A DNA stretch of 29,069 nt, taken from positions 1 to 29,069 of the IMG/VR virus record IMGVR_UViG_3300007541_000132; one strand, 5' to 3'. The notes beneath the pieces were generated by a model. It made no database searches. It saw only the letters and a program-made list of their open reading frames with translations, and was not told the DNA's origin. The DNA is from a virus. A program made the position numbers and the translations under genes. Positions 14,901 through 23,874 of this stretch are shown here, in pieces. The stretch's first letter is position 1. Every line of letters begins with the position of its first letter.

Positions 14901-17900
14901 GGTCAACACCGGCCATCAAAATGTCCTGCGTTGCCGCCTGACCCCTTTCAGAACGAATGAAAACCCTGGGCATTACGCCCATGTTGCTTTCAATAAGATT
15001 CAAATCACTGAGAAGACGCAAAACCTGGTTTTCTGCCTCACGCATTTCAGATTCAAGACCAGTAATTTTTTTCTTGTAAACAATCTCAATGTGTTCGTCA
15101 AGCGACTCCAAAAGTTTTGCCGCAAACTCTCTTTTCGCCGGTTTATCCCAAGACAATTGGTTGAGTGCCTCAAGGAAATTTCTGTTAGCGGTAATCCAAG
15201 AATCATAAATTTCCCTGCCTTCAAGACTTGTCAAAAGAATATTTTTTACGGTTTGTTGAATGCCCGGTATCTGTTCATCTGAAACCAATTTCGAAACAAC
15301 GTAAACAGAATTATCTGCACCGACAAATTGAAGAGAGTCGGTCGGGTCGACGGCATCTTCAGCAACATCGGCAATAACCTGTTGTTCGGGAATCGTTCCA
15401 AGAACCTGCTCGTCTCTAATCAATTCGGTCGGCTTATATGTTTCGTCAATTTTTTTCTTAATTGACTGAAAAGGCGCGTAAGCAACCTCCTGCTGTGTGC
15501 GCAATTTTCTAACTTCAGCCCTAGCGACTTTGACGTCGTTTTCACGCATCAACTGAACACGCCTTAACGTGGCCCTATACTTTCGGTACTGCTTGGCTTG
15601 CTCTGGAGTTAGTTCCTTTAGTTCGCGCTGTATTTGGGTTTCACCAATCCTGAGACCCTCTGCCTCTTTTGACTTATTTAATTTTCTCCACTGCTCAAAT
15701 TCGGCAAGTTGTTCATCAAAAATAACAGCGTCATCTGACACTTTTCTGTAGTTACTGAATGGATGGTCAAAGGAATCTTTCCCGCCGTAACGACCATAAA
15801 TATTATTTTGGTCAGTAAGTTGCGCAAGACGAGTCTGGTCGCCTCTAGCAATTGCGTCATTAATAAGTGGTTGCGCGTTTCGGCGCAAAATTTCGTCAAC
15901 AATATCATCGCCAATTTCTATTCCGTAAGGCTCCAGTATCGAACGCCATTGCATGTATTGAGCAAATGAGGCCTGCTGGTGCAACAAGTCCTGCATCATG
16001 TGGACGCCACGGACAGTTTCTCCAGACCTAATCAAGCGTTGTGCTTCAGCCCAAATACCATATTGTGTTTTTCTTCCGCCACGGACCTGCACGTTATTGT
16101 TGAGGTCGGTCAAAAATGTTGATTGAACCTTGCCTGCGCCAATTGCTTCTTCGTTTGCAATAATCCGTCCCTGGACGTAGCGCATTACATCGTCAATTGA
16201 TGCTGGCATGGTGTCTTCGTTTAGTGCACGAAAAAGAACTTCTCCTGCAGTATCGTCATTAAATTGTCCGACCGCCTGCTTCATGGCTGGCGTCCAGGCT
16301 GGGTTGGCAGAAACAACGGGTGCCGGTATGCCCCTAAGCCTTGCTATTTTATTTACCGCTTCGTAAATGTCTTTGCCATCTATTTTTTCAAATAGACCAG
16401 AGCCAACTCTTGGAATCATTACTTGGGCATCAGCAAGGTTTGCTATGTCGCGTTCAAAACGTGACACCCTTTTGGTGTAAGCATCAAAGTCTCGCATTAA
16501 CTGTCCAACTTCGCTAGAACTCATTTGGTCAAGCATTAATGCGCGTTGCTTAAGCGCTTCAAGTTGTTGCTGGAATCTTTCGCGCGTGCGCTTAATCATG
16601 CCAAAGTTTGAAATTCCATCAACGTCTTCAATGATGTCATCTAGTTGACTGAACAGAGAAATGTAATTTTGATTTGCAGCGTCGGACGACGCAACAGCGT
16701 CTGCGAGCGCTGCTTTAAGTTGAGCCAAATTTTCTTGACTAAAATCTCCGGCCTTTAAAGCCGCCAGGGTTGCCTGTCGGTCTCCCAGCATGGCGTCAAG
16801 AGCATCCCAAAGTTTGCCGTTATTGTCATTTGTTACGGCAACCCAATTACGTAAAGCAACCGTCATTTCCTGCAATCGCTGTTGTGGTGCGTCCACAAGA
16901 AATTGGCGTGCATACTGCGGGTCAATTTGGAGGACCTTGTCCATCCATTCAATCAGTTGCCGTTGTGTGAGGTATTCGACCATGTCATACGTGGCCAATT
17001 GTTCTGCGTATGCACGAACATATTTTGCCATCACGTTGGCAATGTCTGTTTCAAAAATATCAAAGTTTACGCTTTTCTTACCTGGGTCAATTGAGTTTCT
17101 GGCAAGTCGGTTGAGGTCGTCTACTGTTTCATTTCCGGTCAAAATGTGTCCAAACCACACTTTGCCTTGACCAAGTTCTCGTTCTTTGAACACGGATTGT
17201 GTGCGCGATTTATCTACGCCATAGACCATTTCGTCAAATGCTTCATCGCCCATAGACAAACGATTTTGCATAGACGCTTCGGTTTCCATGCGCGGAAAGT
17301 ATCCGTCAACAATTTCGCCTGGTTCACGTGAACCGATTTGTTTTGCGCGTACTTTTATGCGTTCAATAAAGTTATTAAAAATTGTTCGCATTGCAAGCGC
17401 AGAACGAACATCATCAGGGGATGCTCCCGGAACCAAAGAGGGGTCCTTGACCTTGTCCAGAAGCCTGTGCATGGGAACGCTTGTAGTTCGTGCCTGGTCA
17501 ACAACGGCACCGATTTCATCGGATGCCTCTTCTCCATATTTCGCAATGTTGATTCTTTTGAGGTCGTCTGCTTCAAGAATGGTTAAAACTTTGCCCACTT
17601 CTTCAGATGGCAGGTTTCCTTTTGACAATGCAATTCTGAAATTTCGAATTGCGTTTGGCCCATATTGGTCAATGCTCCCAACACCTTTGGGCGTAATGGC
17701 GCGCATCAAAGCCCCACCCACCTGAGTGCCAACGACACCAAGCCTTGCTTTTGTTAAACCCTTTTCAACAAACATGGCCAAAGGGCCGCTTCCGGGGACT
17801 TTTACTCGGGAACCAAAATAGTAAATACCAGGTCCTCGAATGCCGAGGTCTTCTAAAAGAAATGGATGTTTGTAAAGCGCTTGCTTGCCCTTAGAAGCAA

Positions 17901-18549
17901 TTTCTCCTACTAACGTGTCGACTTCTTTTGCCCCCCAATTGGCAACATTTCTGTCGCCTTGTTGAGCCATCATGTTGAGTCGTTCCCTAACGAACGATGC
18001 CAGTTTTTGTCTGCCTTCACGACCAGTTGTATATTTGCCTATTGCTAGTCGTGTTTTGGTGCCAGCCTTAATTGTTGCTGTTCCACCCTTGAGTATGGCC
18101 TTAGCAGGTACCGCTCCACCAAACGTCGCGTAAGTAATCGGGTCCAGTGCGACGTCGCCAACAAATCCGATGATTCGCCCTTTCCATCCAGACATAGGAA
18201 ATGCTGTACCAAAACCATAATTAACGTTTTGTGTTTGACGGAACCAATCGTTAAAACTCGCACGAGTTCTTGGATTCTCATCTATTAGGTCAGCAATTTC
18301 TCGTGCGGTAGAAATAATTGCGCGTCGGCCAGTATCAACTAGTTGAAGTGGCTTCAAAACAGTTGTCTCAAGAGCCTTGAACGCAAGTTTTGGCGCAAGT
18401 TCGGAACCGTCGGACACCGGTTTTGGGGGCGCGGTTCTAGGCAGGGAATCCAACTGCTTCAAAATTCCCCCCGCAACAGCCGTTTTGTTCGGCTGGTTCA
18501 ACAGTTCAAGGGACTTTAAAAGCGCTCGCTCATCTCTTTTCTTAGCCAT
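11929..18549 (-). CDS. Giant 2206-residue internal virion-type protein
   Basis: One uninterrupted frame of 6.6 kb, almost a quarter of the window. The N-terminal region has a hydrophobic patch GFVGDVALDPITYATFG (128-144). The middle (roughly 500-1850) is mostly predicted helix rich in Glu, Gln, Ala and Arg, with probable coiled coils. The last 310 residues form a distinct region with LSPGFHVRNAIGN (near 1896) and PFWLWTTRNM, seen in other very large phage proteins. Its place after the tail genes and three helical proteins matches T7 gp16, the largest ejected core protein. Roles in genome ejection are therefore likely. I see no clear lytic transglycosylase or protease motif. The start overlaps the upstream stop by 8 bases. 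Confidence 0.75.
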   Translation of the reverse strand: MAKKRDERALLKSLELLNQPNKTAVAGGILKQLDSLPRTAPPKPVSDGSELAPKLAFKALETTVLKPLQLVDTGRRAIISTAREIADLIDENPRTRASFNDWFRQTQNVNYGFGTAFPMSGWKGRIIGFVGDVALDPITYATFGGAVPAKAILKGGTATIKAGTKTRLAIGKYTTGREGRQKLASFVRERLNMMAQQGDRNVANWGAKEVDTLVGEIASKGKQALYKHPFLLEDLGIRGPGIYYFGSRVKVPGSGPLAMFVEKGLTKARLGVVGTQVGGALMRAITPKGVGSIDQYGPNAIRNFRIALSKGNLPSEEVGKVLTILEADDLKRINIAKYGEEASDEIGAVVDQARTTSVPMHRLLDKVKDPSLVPGASPDDVRSALAMRTIFNNFIERIKVRAKQIGSREPGEIVDGYFPRMETEASMQNRLSMGDEAFDEMVYGVDKSRTQSVFKERELGQGKVWFGHILTGNETVDDLNRLARNSIDPGKKSVNFDIFETDIANVMAKYVRAYAEQLATYDMVEYLTQRQLIEWMDKVLQIDPQYARQFLVDAPQQRLQEMTVALRNWVAVTNDNNGKLWDALDAMLGDRQATLAALKAGDFSQENLAQLKAALADAVASSDAANQNYISLFSQLDDIIEDVDGISNFGMIKRTRERFQQQLEALKQRALMLDQMSSSEVGQLMRDFDAYTKRVSRFERDIANLADAQVMIPRVGSGLFEKIDGKDIYEAVNKIARLRGIPAPVVSANPAWTPAMKQAVGQFNDDTAGEVLFRALNEDTMPASIDDVMRYVQGRIIANEEAIGAGKVQSTFLTDLNNNVQVRGGRKTQYGIWAEAQRLIRSGETVRGVHMMQDLLHQQASFAQYMQWRSILEPYGIEIGDDIVDEILRRNAQPLINDAIARGDQTRLAQLTDQNNIYGRYGGKDSFDHPFSNYRKVSDDAVIFDEQLAEFEQWRKLNKSKEAEGLRIGETQIQRELKELTPEQAKQYRKYRATLRRVQLMRENDVKVARAEVRKLRTQQEVAYAPFQSIKKKIDETYKPTELIRDEQVLGTIPEQQVIADVAEDAVDPTDSLQFVGADNSVYVVSKLVSDEQIPGIQQTVKNILLTSLEGREIYDSWITANRNFLEALNQLSWDKPAKREFAAKLLESLDEHIEIVYKKKITGLESEMREAENQVLRLLSDLNLIESNMGVMPRVFIRSERGQAATQDILMAGVDRPIAAAKGTAKGRMNKQEALAVHEELINSDAYPIAKSQQRAGNIAYSLAELSYNQRRTIGTRFTQEEWEDIVNGRTIKLGVNKKIDAIIKTAHNRFKALHRAEWDALGGEVSDENVVQRLVQDLIAENPANAADPSIVAARRGEIAAQWADTDGYNMLSKINDARAEWIAADQLEKSKNGQFLMDRAAQTGERLERNLQNLSLELDEWTAESAKELDRLYNIAVKASKEQQFLDDSVPESKIAEYERVYSDLVARSKYGQQKIDAVLSTPLERKSPEQLADEIRILRKLREDGVETPLVKERGSRALERERTRLLQGPPDDLTPEQLKELARMRGSARAAKEAEMRSEANQNALDRVLHQEAAVESKNSKVARWLEAKEAESIDEPYKALEVKRQLDLEAGQRTVPYRQANFKTQVDEERITNLQKELEELLAPTRTSLVDASRGEVKAAARRVQQAQAVYDQAQNLATYTPESAKQIEDDIRVISGLLTQFEQKVAPTVKSQAERAQIVREAAKRRGQLYETLEEGRVRMDDALELVKHIGTKDEIDAIDAVILAQIDAETQFFDAVANMSQAAFDRQMLQSVQASISKGAVLMPNGKLRLPNGSIIDGVPVDAVAESNRRVLKEGFVVLNEKYYPELQATEEFAALWNNATRTADPEWIRKLALYVGPYTKAWKAFAVLSPGFHVRNAIGNAVTFTISGGNIDNLIRVTPIYASWAKAKRAGTRWEVWLRTQPPELIPVLEEARLGALGSGGGIFSETFKEATGGSRIYDNWLTRKNYALGQEADNYMRFALAFDTAVKGGDAGLAQARVKRFYFDYEDLSNLDKVMRQIIPFWLWTTRNMTMQIQNMWLNPRPYLIYESLKRNFRDKERPDPPFVRELGGFKLPFGEGLFLMPDIGFNRLQNDVKMFYDPKAFLNKANPLIKIPAEQIMGETAFGGKPLTTTEERVLAALRATAPPVGQAERLFANEGLSQLNAWLGYLGSPVRKYN

Positions 18550-19588
18550 TCTTCATTCTTTTTCGCAGTGCAGCGGAACGCAGCAACGCATCCATTAACG
18601 GTGTAATGCCAGCAGCCTCAAGTTGTGAACCCAACTGGCTTGCAATCTGCTCGGCCTGTGCGGCCTTCGACTCTGCCGTACCGGGAACATACTTGCGTTT
18701 ACTAATTTTTTGTTCGAGTGCTCGAAGTTCTGCCGGGCTTGCAGCAACCGTGTAGGAAAGTTTTTCGCCTGCTGGTGTAGATGCGGCAAGTTGACGCAAA
18801 CGGTTTTCGGCTTCTTTTCTGATTGCTGGTTCATCCGACCAAAGGGCCTCAATACCACCCTTCCATGCGCGACCTATACCTCTACCGATTTGGCCAAGTC
18901 CTCGACCGATAACCTGTGTGGGCGACGGCACCCATTCTGTTCGCTTCTTCAAAAGTTCATCAACTTCTTTTGATGACTTATCAATCTCTTTCTTTGACGC
19001 AAACTCTTTGCGAACCTCATCCTCAAGGGCTTTCAAAATATCTTTTCCGTAAATCTGCTTGCCTTGAGAAAGTTTCGCAAGTTGATTCTGCAACCTCTCA
19101 CTTTCACCAAACGCCTCACTCGCACCCTGCAACGCACCAGAAAAAGCCTGCGGAGCAATCCCCATCAAACTTGCAACATTCCAACGCTCATCAACAGACG
19201 GAAGGTTTTTGGCCGCAAACTGGTCAGGCTTCAACTCCTGCTTCAACTGCGCAACACGAACAGACTCCTGCTCCTTGGCCAACTGATTAATAAACTTATT
19301 CCAGTCCTTCTCACTAATGTTGCCGCGCAAAGCCTCGTCCTGGGCGATACTCCACACAGGTTCACCAGAACGCACACGTGAAGCAGCAATGGCACGTGGA
19401 GAACCAGCACCCTCTGCACCAGCCTGCAGAATTGTGGGCGCATTAAGCATGTACAACTCTTCCTCGGAGTATGTCGGGTCAGGACGATACGTATTGGTCA
19501 ACAACCCAAGCACCGGGTCCATCGTTGCCGACGAAGGGTCGGCCCCGCCTAGCATTGCAATCATCGCCTGAACAATTGGGTCCACCAT
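18542..19588 (-). CDS. Internal virion-type helical protein
   Basis: 348 residues from ATG 19588. It is mostly helical and charged, with a Gly/Arg-rich short segment (IGRGLGQIGRGIGRAWKGG, around residues 230-248) that could be membrane-active. It ends in a basic stretch RKRMKNG. It lies between another helical protein and the giant protein, the position of a core or ejection protein in T7-like phages. Function is inferred from position and composition only. Confidence 0.6.
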   Translation of the reverse strand: MVDPIVQAMIAMLGGADPSSATMDPVLGLLTNTYRPDPTYSEEELYMLNAPTILQAGAEGAGSPRAIAASRVRSGEPVWSIAQDEALRGNISEKDWNKFINQLAKEQESVRVAQLKQELKPDQFAAKNLPSVDERWNVASLMGIAPQAFSGALQGASEAFGESERLQNQLAKLSQGKQIYGKDILKALEDEVRKEFASKKEIDKSSKEVDELLKKRTEWVPSPTQVIGRGLGQIGRGIGRAWKGGIEALWSDEPAIRKEAENRLRQLAASTPAGEKLSYTVAASPAELRALEQKISKRKYVPGTAESKAAQAEQIASQLGSQLEAAGITPLMDALLRSAALRKRMKNG

Positions 19589-19605
19589 ACCTTTTGGCCT
19601 TTCTG

Positions 19606-20718
19606 TTACTTGCTTTTCGCGGCCTTAACCGCCTCAGCCAACTTCGGGAACTTCTTCGTAATATCGGCCACCGTAGCCTTCGGGTTATTCTTCATGTACT
19701 TCGGCGCAAACTCCTTAGCCGCCTCCCTCAAGTTCTTTGCTGTGGACGCAACCCGTTCGACTTTTGTCATTGTCGTGTCAGCACCAGTTTCTGGGTCAAT
19801 TCCCTCAGAAATAAGGGTGTCAATAAGGTCTTGTCTACGGCCAATAGCATCTTGTTCCTGGGCAAACCTTTGTTCCGCTACCCAGCGGGCAAGGTCGCTA
19901 AGCGACTGCTGCCGCGCCTGTCCAGCCCTGGACTCAAACGCTGCACGTTCCTGTCCCAAGCGTTGTGCTGCGATTTGACGCGCCATTTCGGCCTCTGCGC
20001 CCCTAGACTGCAGGGCAGAGGTTTGCGCCCCTGAGAGGACTCCCAGAAGCGACTGGAAGGCTTCTGCGCCCTGCCTACCGGCAAGGGTCTCGGCCTGCAA
20101 CTGCTGGGCAACATCCGGGGCTGTAATCCCGTAAGCAGCCAAAGTCTGCTCCATCGGATTACTCAGAGTCGTCATCTGCTGGGTCAGACCCTCATAAGGG
20201 TTGACCTGATTTTGTGCCAAATAATTAGACAACGCATCAAACCCCTTGGTCGTCAAACCCTGAGCAGCACCATAACCAGCGCCAATATCTTTCATGGCCT
20301 GACCGTAAATGTCCTGCACACCCTTACGGGTTTCTGCTTCCATGCCGCTAATGCCACGCAAGGCAGCATCAATACCTTCACGGTAACCGCCAGACTGCAA
20401 ACGCTGCTGCATCAACGCCAACTGTGCTTCACGCCTACGGCGGGCCTCCGCAGCAGAAGCCAACTCAGCCTGCCATTTTTCTCGGGCCAAAGTGTCGCTG
20501 GCGCTTGCACCGCCACCTCCACCAGCAAGTTGACTAATCATTTTAGAATATTCATTAACGAAATTGTTTGTTGTTTGAGCGGTCCGTTGCGCTGCTGCAG
20601 TGTCGCCCACATCCATGCCAACAATTCCAACCGGCAAGTCTAGGTTCTGGGGACCAAACTTTGGGGCCGGTGGTGGCCAAACGGTTACGTTAGATGAGTT
20701 TTCGTTTTCGCCTGCCAT
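19606..20718 (-). CDS. Ala/Gln-rich internal virion-type protein
   Basis: 370 residues from ATG 20718, preceded by AGGAG. A Pro-rich N-terminus (WPPPAPKFGP near residue 14) leads to a Gly run (residues 66-70). Long helices rich in Ala, Gln, Arg and Glu follow, then a short basic C-terminal domain. The composition is typical of ejected core proteins or tail-chaperone-like structural proteins. It follows the tail hub and two small helical genes. No enzymatic motif seen. Confidence 0.6.
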   Translation of the reverse strand: MAGENENSSNVTVWPPPAPKFGPQNLDLPVGIVGMDVGDTAAAQRTAQTTNNFVNEYSKMISQLAGGGGGASASDTLAREKWQAELASAAEARRRREAQLALMQQRLQSGGYREGIDAALRGISGMEAETRKGVQDIYGQAMKDIGAGYGAAQGLTTKGFDALSNYLAQNQVNPYEGLTQQMTTLSNPMEQTLAAYGITAPDVAQQLQAETLAGRQGAEAFQSLLGVLSGAQTSALQSRGAEAEMARQIAAQRLGQERAAFESRAGQARQQSLSDLARWVAEQRFAQEQDAIGRRQDLIDTLISEGIDPETGADTTMTKVERVASTAKNLREAAKEFAPKYMKNNPKATVADITKKFPKLAEAVKAAKSK

Positions 20719-20719
20719 G

Positions 20720-21151
20720 TCACACTCCTGCTCTTAGACGAAGAAGTTCCAAAGCGTCCTGTTCAATCTGACGGGCCTTCGCAAACTCCAAATCGGACAA
20801 ATCGTTCATGTACTGTTCACGCAACTGGCGTTCCTCCAACTGACTCAAAGCGGAACTTTGGTCCAAATCACGTTGAGCCTCAGCCGTTGCACGAATCCTG
20901 TTCTTAGCAAAATCAGCCATTGCGCGTTTAAACGCACCAGACTGCACACCAGGACCAACAAGTCCACGGCGACCAAACGAACCAACAACCCTTGGTGCTT
21001 CACGTTCATATTGTTCGTTCAGGTTCAATAGGTCTCGTTGACCTCGTTGCTGTGACAAGAAACGCTGATAAGCGTTCATCGCTCCTTGCGCCGCATAGTT
21101 GCTTAGCAACGAACGGCGACGAGCCTCAAACTGACTAGCGTCGTACGCCAT
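20720..21151 (-). CDS. Helical hypothetical virion protein
   Basis: 143 residues from ATG 21151, with GGGAGA upstream. The sequence is nearly all predicted helix, rich in Arg, Gln, Leu and Ala, with one Gly-rich break (GSFGRRGLVGPGVQSG, around residues 57-72). Size and place correspond to the smallest T7 core protein (gp14-like). It ends one base before the next gene's ATG and overlaps the upstream gene by 17. Assignment rests on order and composition. Confidence 0.55.
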   Translation of the reverse strand: MAYDASQFEARRRSLLSNYAAQGAMNAYQRFLSQQRGQRDLLNLNEQYEREAPRVVGSFGRRGLVGPGVQSGAFKRAMADFAKNRIRATAEAQRDLDQSSALSQLEERQLREQYMNDLSDLEFAKARQIEQDALELLRLRAGV

Positions 21152-21332
21152 TGTTTCTCCCTCGTCCAGAAGTCACGGCATCAAACCGTACCGCTTCAAC
21201 TTTTTCTAATGCGCTAATGCGCTTCTCCAAAGCAACAATCTCGTTGACCAGAGAAGCAATAATTGCACGTGTTGCAGTGGCATCAGTTCCACTTAATGCC
21301 GTAACAGCGGGAATCGTTATTGAATAACTCAT
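21135..21332 (-). CDS. Small coiled-coil protein
   Basis: 65 residues from ATG 21332, overlapping the tail hub stop by 4 bases. A Thr/Ala-rich N-terminal part is followed by a short heptad-like helix (IIASLVNEIVALEKRISALEK, residues about 24-44) and a basic tail. It resembles small trimerising or coiled-coil accessory virion proteins. It could be a fibre-tip or head-completion component. No family recognised. Confidence 0.55.
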   Translation of the reverse strand: MSYSITIPAVTALSGTDATATRAIIASLVNEIVALEKRISALEKVEAVRFDAVTSGRGRNNGVRR

Positions 21333-22942
21333 CCCGACACCTTTCTTGTGTTAAACTTGTAGGCAATACTGTCAATGCCCCAGGCAAGCCCAGATGGGCC
21401 AGTAAACAAAAGTTGCACGGAACGGGCCAACCCAAGGTTGGACCCTCTAATTACCTGCGAACCTTCGGCATCCAAACCCCAGTAGCCGGAACCCCAGTTT
21501 TCCAAACCCCATCTCATGCCCTGGGCAGACGCGGGGATAACAACGTTGAAGTTCTTGCGTTCGTTGCCAACAGCCTCTTCATAATTGTGGTACACCTTCA
21601 CATTAATCTGTGACGCTTCGTTCAACTGTTTGACAACGAAATCTGGTCGTCTAAACATTTTCTTCATCGAGTACATTCGACCGTCATACCATCCGGTTCG
21701 GTAGAACGATTGGAAACCTGTTTCGGTTGTTTCAATAACGTCTTTTTCGTATTCGTACAAATCGACTTCCAAAACTCTTGGCAAAGTTGGATGGCAACTA
21801 AAGTATCGTTTGCGACCGGTGGAATCCGTCCAGTCTGTTCCGCCCACAATGCCGTACCCGTCGCTGGTGGAATGAACCACCCAGCAGCCATCATTGATGG
21901 TTGGGTCAAAAACAAACGACGCTGTAGTTTCGTTAGCGGTCGTAATCTTTGAGTACGGTGCAGACAGCCACACACGTCCGTTAATGTATGAAACATCATA
22001 CTTTTCGGGCAACGCAACATTGACATACCCTTCCGGGAAAATAGGGCGTATCTGTTCGGATACATCAACAATTCGTGTGCCATCATAAAAATACAGGCCC
22101 TTCTGATGACTGTAAAAATAGACGCCATTTTCTGCAACAGCAATATGCTCATGTTCGAGAACACCCAACTGGTTCGTCAACTGAACAATCTGAAAATCAT
22201 CTGCGTCATAACCAAACACGACATAAATAGCACCAGGCTTAAACACCAACAACTGCCCGCTTGTGGACGCAATAGCCGTAACGCCTTCGCCGCCACCTTC
22301 AAAATCAAAGTAATGGTCTTGATGCCAGTTGTCCGGTATCGCCTCAAGCGAATACCGAACTCGGTTCGGGTAATGCACTCCAGCCTCCGTCAAATGACCA
22401 ACAAACATTTTGTTTGCGTGAATAGCAATATGCTCCGCGGTGGGCATCTTGTGCGCAGAAGGGTCAGGCGTGGCCTGCCATGCGTTAGGAGAAACACCAG
22501 ATGCGGTCAACTCAAACGCATACGTATTTGCCGGGTCCCACTCATACCCGCCACTACCTGCTCGACCGGTGGTCATGTACATCTTTTTGTTCCATTGAAC
22601 CATGCAGGAACCATGGTCGCTGACAGGCGCAATAGGATTGCCAGCAGAATACTCAAGCATCGTAAAATTTGTTCCAGACGACCAATAAACCCTGTTCACA
22701 GTCGACAACATCAAACGTGGGGTTTCGCTGTTAAGTGGATAAAGCCTTACTGGGTTCCAGGTTCCACCGATTGCCGTGGAGTTAATTGCTCGCATAGCGC
22801 CACGTGTAAACATTCCGCCACGCGGGTCCACCTCGATGTTCAACATCTCTGGAGACTCGTTGCGCGCCAACTTAAACTGGTCGGCTCGAAGGTTCAAGCC
22901 ACCAGTGAAATCGTCATACCTTTCGACAACGACTTCGCTCAT
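21329..22942 (-). CDS. Tail hub / nozzle-like protein
   Basis: 537 residues from ATG 22942, sharing ATGA with the upstream stop. An in-frame open stretch reaches 23167 but would lie inside the adaptor gene. The sequence is rich in Tyr, Trp, Gly and beta-prone repeats (GLYFYDGTRI, WVVHSTSDGYGIVGG), as in beta-propeller tail hub or nozzle proteins such as T7 gp12 or P22 gp10. The N-terminal FTGGLNLRADQFKLARNES pattern is common to that group. It directly follows the adaptor, as gp12 follows gp11 in T7. Confidence 0.7.
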   Translation of the reverse strand: MSEVVVERYDDFTGGLNLRADQFKLARNESPEMLNIEVDPRGGMFTRGAMRAINSTAIGGTWNPVRLYPLNSETPRLMLSTVNRVYWSSGTNFTMLEYSAGNPIAPVSDHGSCMVQWNKKMYMTTGRAGSGGYEWDPANTYAFELTASGVSPNAWQATPDPSAHKMPTAEHIAIHANKMFVGHLTEAGVHYPNRVRYSLEAIPDNWHQDHYFDFEGGGEGVTAIASTSGQLLVFKPGAIYVVFGYDADDFQIVQLTNQLGVLEHEHIAVAENGVYFYSHQKGLYFYDGTRIVDVSEQIRPIFPEGYVNVALPEKYDVSYINGRVWLSAPYSKITTANETTASFVFDPTINDGCWVVHSTSDGYGIVGGTDWTDSTGRKRYFSCHPTLPRVLEVDLYEYEKDVIETTETGFQSFYRTGWYDGRMYSMKKMFRRPDFVVKQLNEASQINVKVYHNYEEAVGNERKNFNVVIPASAQGMRWGLENWGSGYWGLDAEGSQVIRGSNLGLARSVQLLFTGPSGLAWGIDSIAYKFNTRKVSG

Positions 22943-23631
22943 TGCCCAAGCGTTCCACCGAGGGTCTGCAACCAGCGCTTCATGGTCGGATAGCGACGGC
23001 CACCAGACATGATTACGGGCTGAGCACTCGAAGCCTTCATCAGGTCGCGTCGAGCGAAGGCTACGCCTTCCTCGAACGAACGCATATACATTGCGGACAG
23101 TTCGGCGTCTTCCTGACGCTGATAAACACGTGCGACCACAAAGTATGGAAGAATTGCATGAAACCACTCGTCGAGGTCAATTTCCTCGTCAGCGTTTGTC
23201 AACCAGTCGTATGTTGGATTGCGGTAGGCGCGGACAGTAATCGGATACACCGCATCGGGCTTCGGCCACAAATACAGTTCTTGGTCCCAGAAAGAATAAA
23301 AATATGGGCGGCTCGGGGAATCCGTGTTCCCCAACCAAATCTCTTCAGCGTTGTTGTAATCAATTAACGTCATGCGAGCACCAGACGCAGAAGTGTCCAC
23401 AACCGACACAATTTCACGAATGTCACCAATTGTTTCAATGTCGTATTCACGTTGACCAACCACCGTGCTGAACGTGTAGGTTCGTTGGAGGTTTGGCCAG
23501 CGACGCTCCAAAGCGTAAATACGCTGAAAACCTTCCTTGGCGAACTGGTCGACAACTGCGTTAGGCAGGTCGGTTTCGTCAAGGTCGGTCATCGACCGGG
23601 CTTGCGCCCTAAGCGTATTAAGGGTAATCAC
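22939..23631 (-). CDS. Head-to-tail adaptor (T7 gp11 / SU10-adaptor-like)
   Basis: 230 residues from GTG 23631, overlapping the upstream stop. The N-terminal ITLNTLRAQARSM... is followed by helical and strand segments, then YFYSFWDQELYLWPKPD (around residues 107-123) and VRAYRNPTYDW. This is the pattern of connector/adaptor proteins that sit under the portal ring. Order portal, capsid, adaptor, hub supports the call. It would close the head and dock the tail. Confidence 0.7.
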   Translation of the reverse strand: MITLNTLRAQARSMTDLDETDLPNAVVDQFAKEGFQRIYALERRWPNLQRTYTFSTVVGQREYDIETIGDIREIVSVVDTSASGARMTLIDYNNAEEIWLGNTDSPSRPYFYSFWDQELYLWPKPDAVYPITVRAYRNPTYDWLTNADEEIDLDEWFHAILPYFVVARVYQRQEDAELSAMYMRSFEEGVAFARRDLMKASSAQPVIMSGGRRYPTMKRWLQTLGGTLGQ

Positions 23632-23843
23632 TTAACCTTCCCTTGGGAGCGTAGATGCCCGACACAAAAGTCGGTGCCCTTGGCCTTTGGGCCGTCACAG
23701 GTGTCATCATTGGCGATGCACCTGTTCCGACCAACATAAGGCGCAGACGGGGCTGCGATACGGGCTGTTCCTGTGGCCGCCAAACGGTAGCCCTTGACAG
23801 GCTCCCCGTAAAGGGCGTGTGCTGGTTTGCTGTTTTGAGTCAT
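23628..23843 (-). CDS. Small Cys/His zinc-binding-like protein
   Basis: 71 residues from ATG 23843. The longer frame to 23966 overlaps the next gene and has a poor N-terminus. The C-terminal half holds CIANDDTC, then FCVGH, giving a C-x6-C-x10-C-x2-H pattern that probably binds zinc. The end overlaps the adaptor start by 4 bases. Similar small CCCH proteins occur in virion gene runs of related phages by my recollection. Role unknown. Confidence 0.55.
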   Translation of the reverse strand: MTQNSKPAHALYGEPVKGYRLAATGTARIAAPSAPYVGRNRCIANDDTCDGPKAKGTDFCVGHLRSQGKVK

Positions 23844-23874
23844 CACCCTAAAGGATGATTTGTTACCTACAAAA

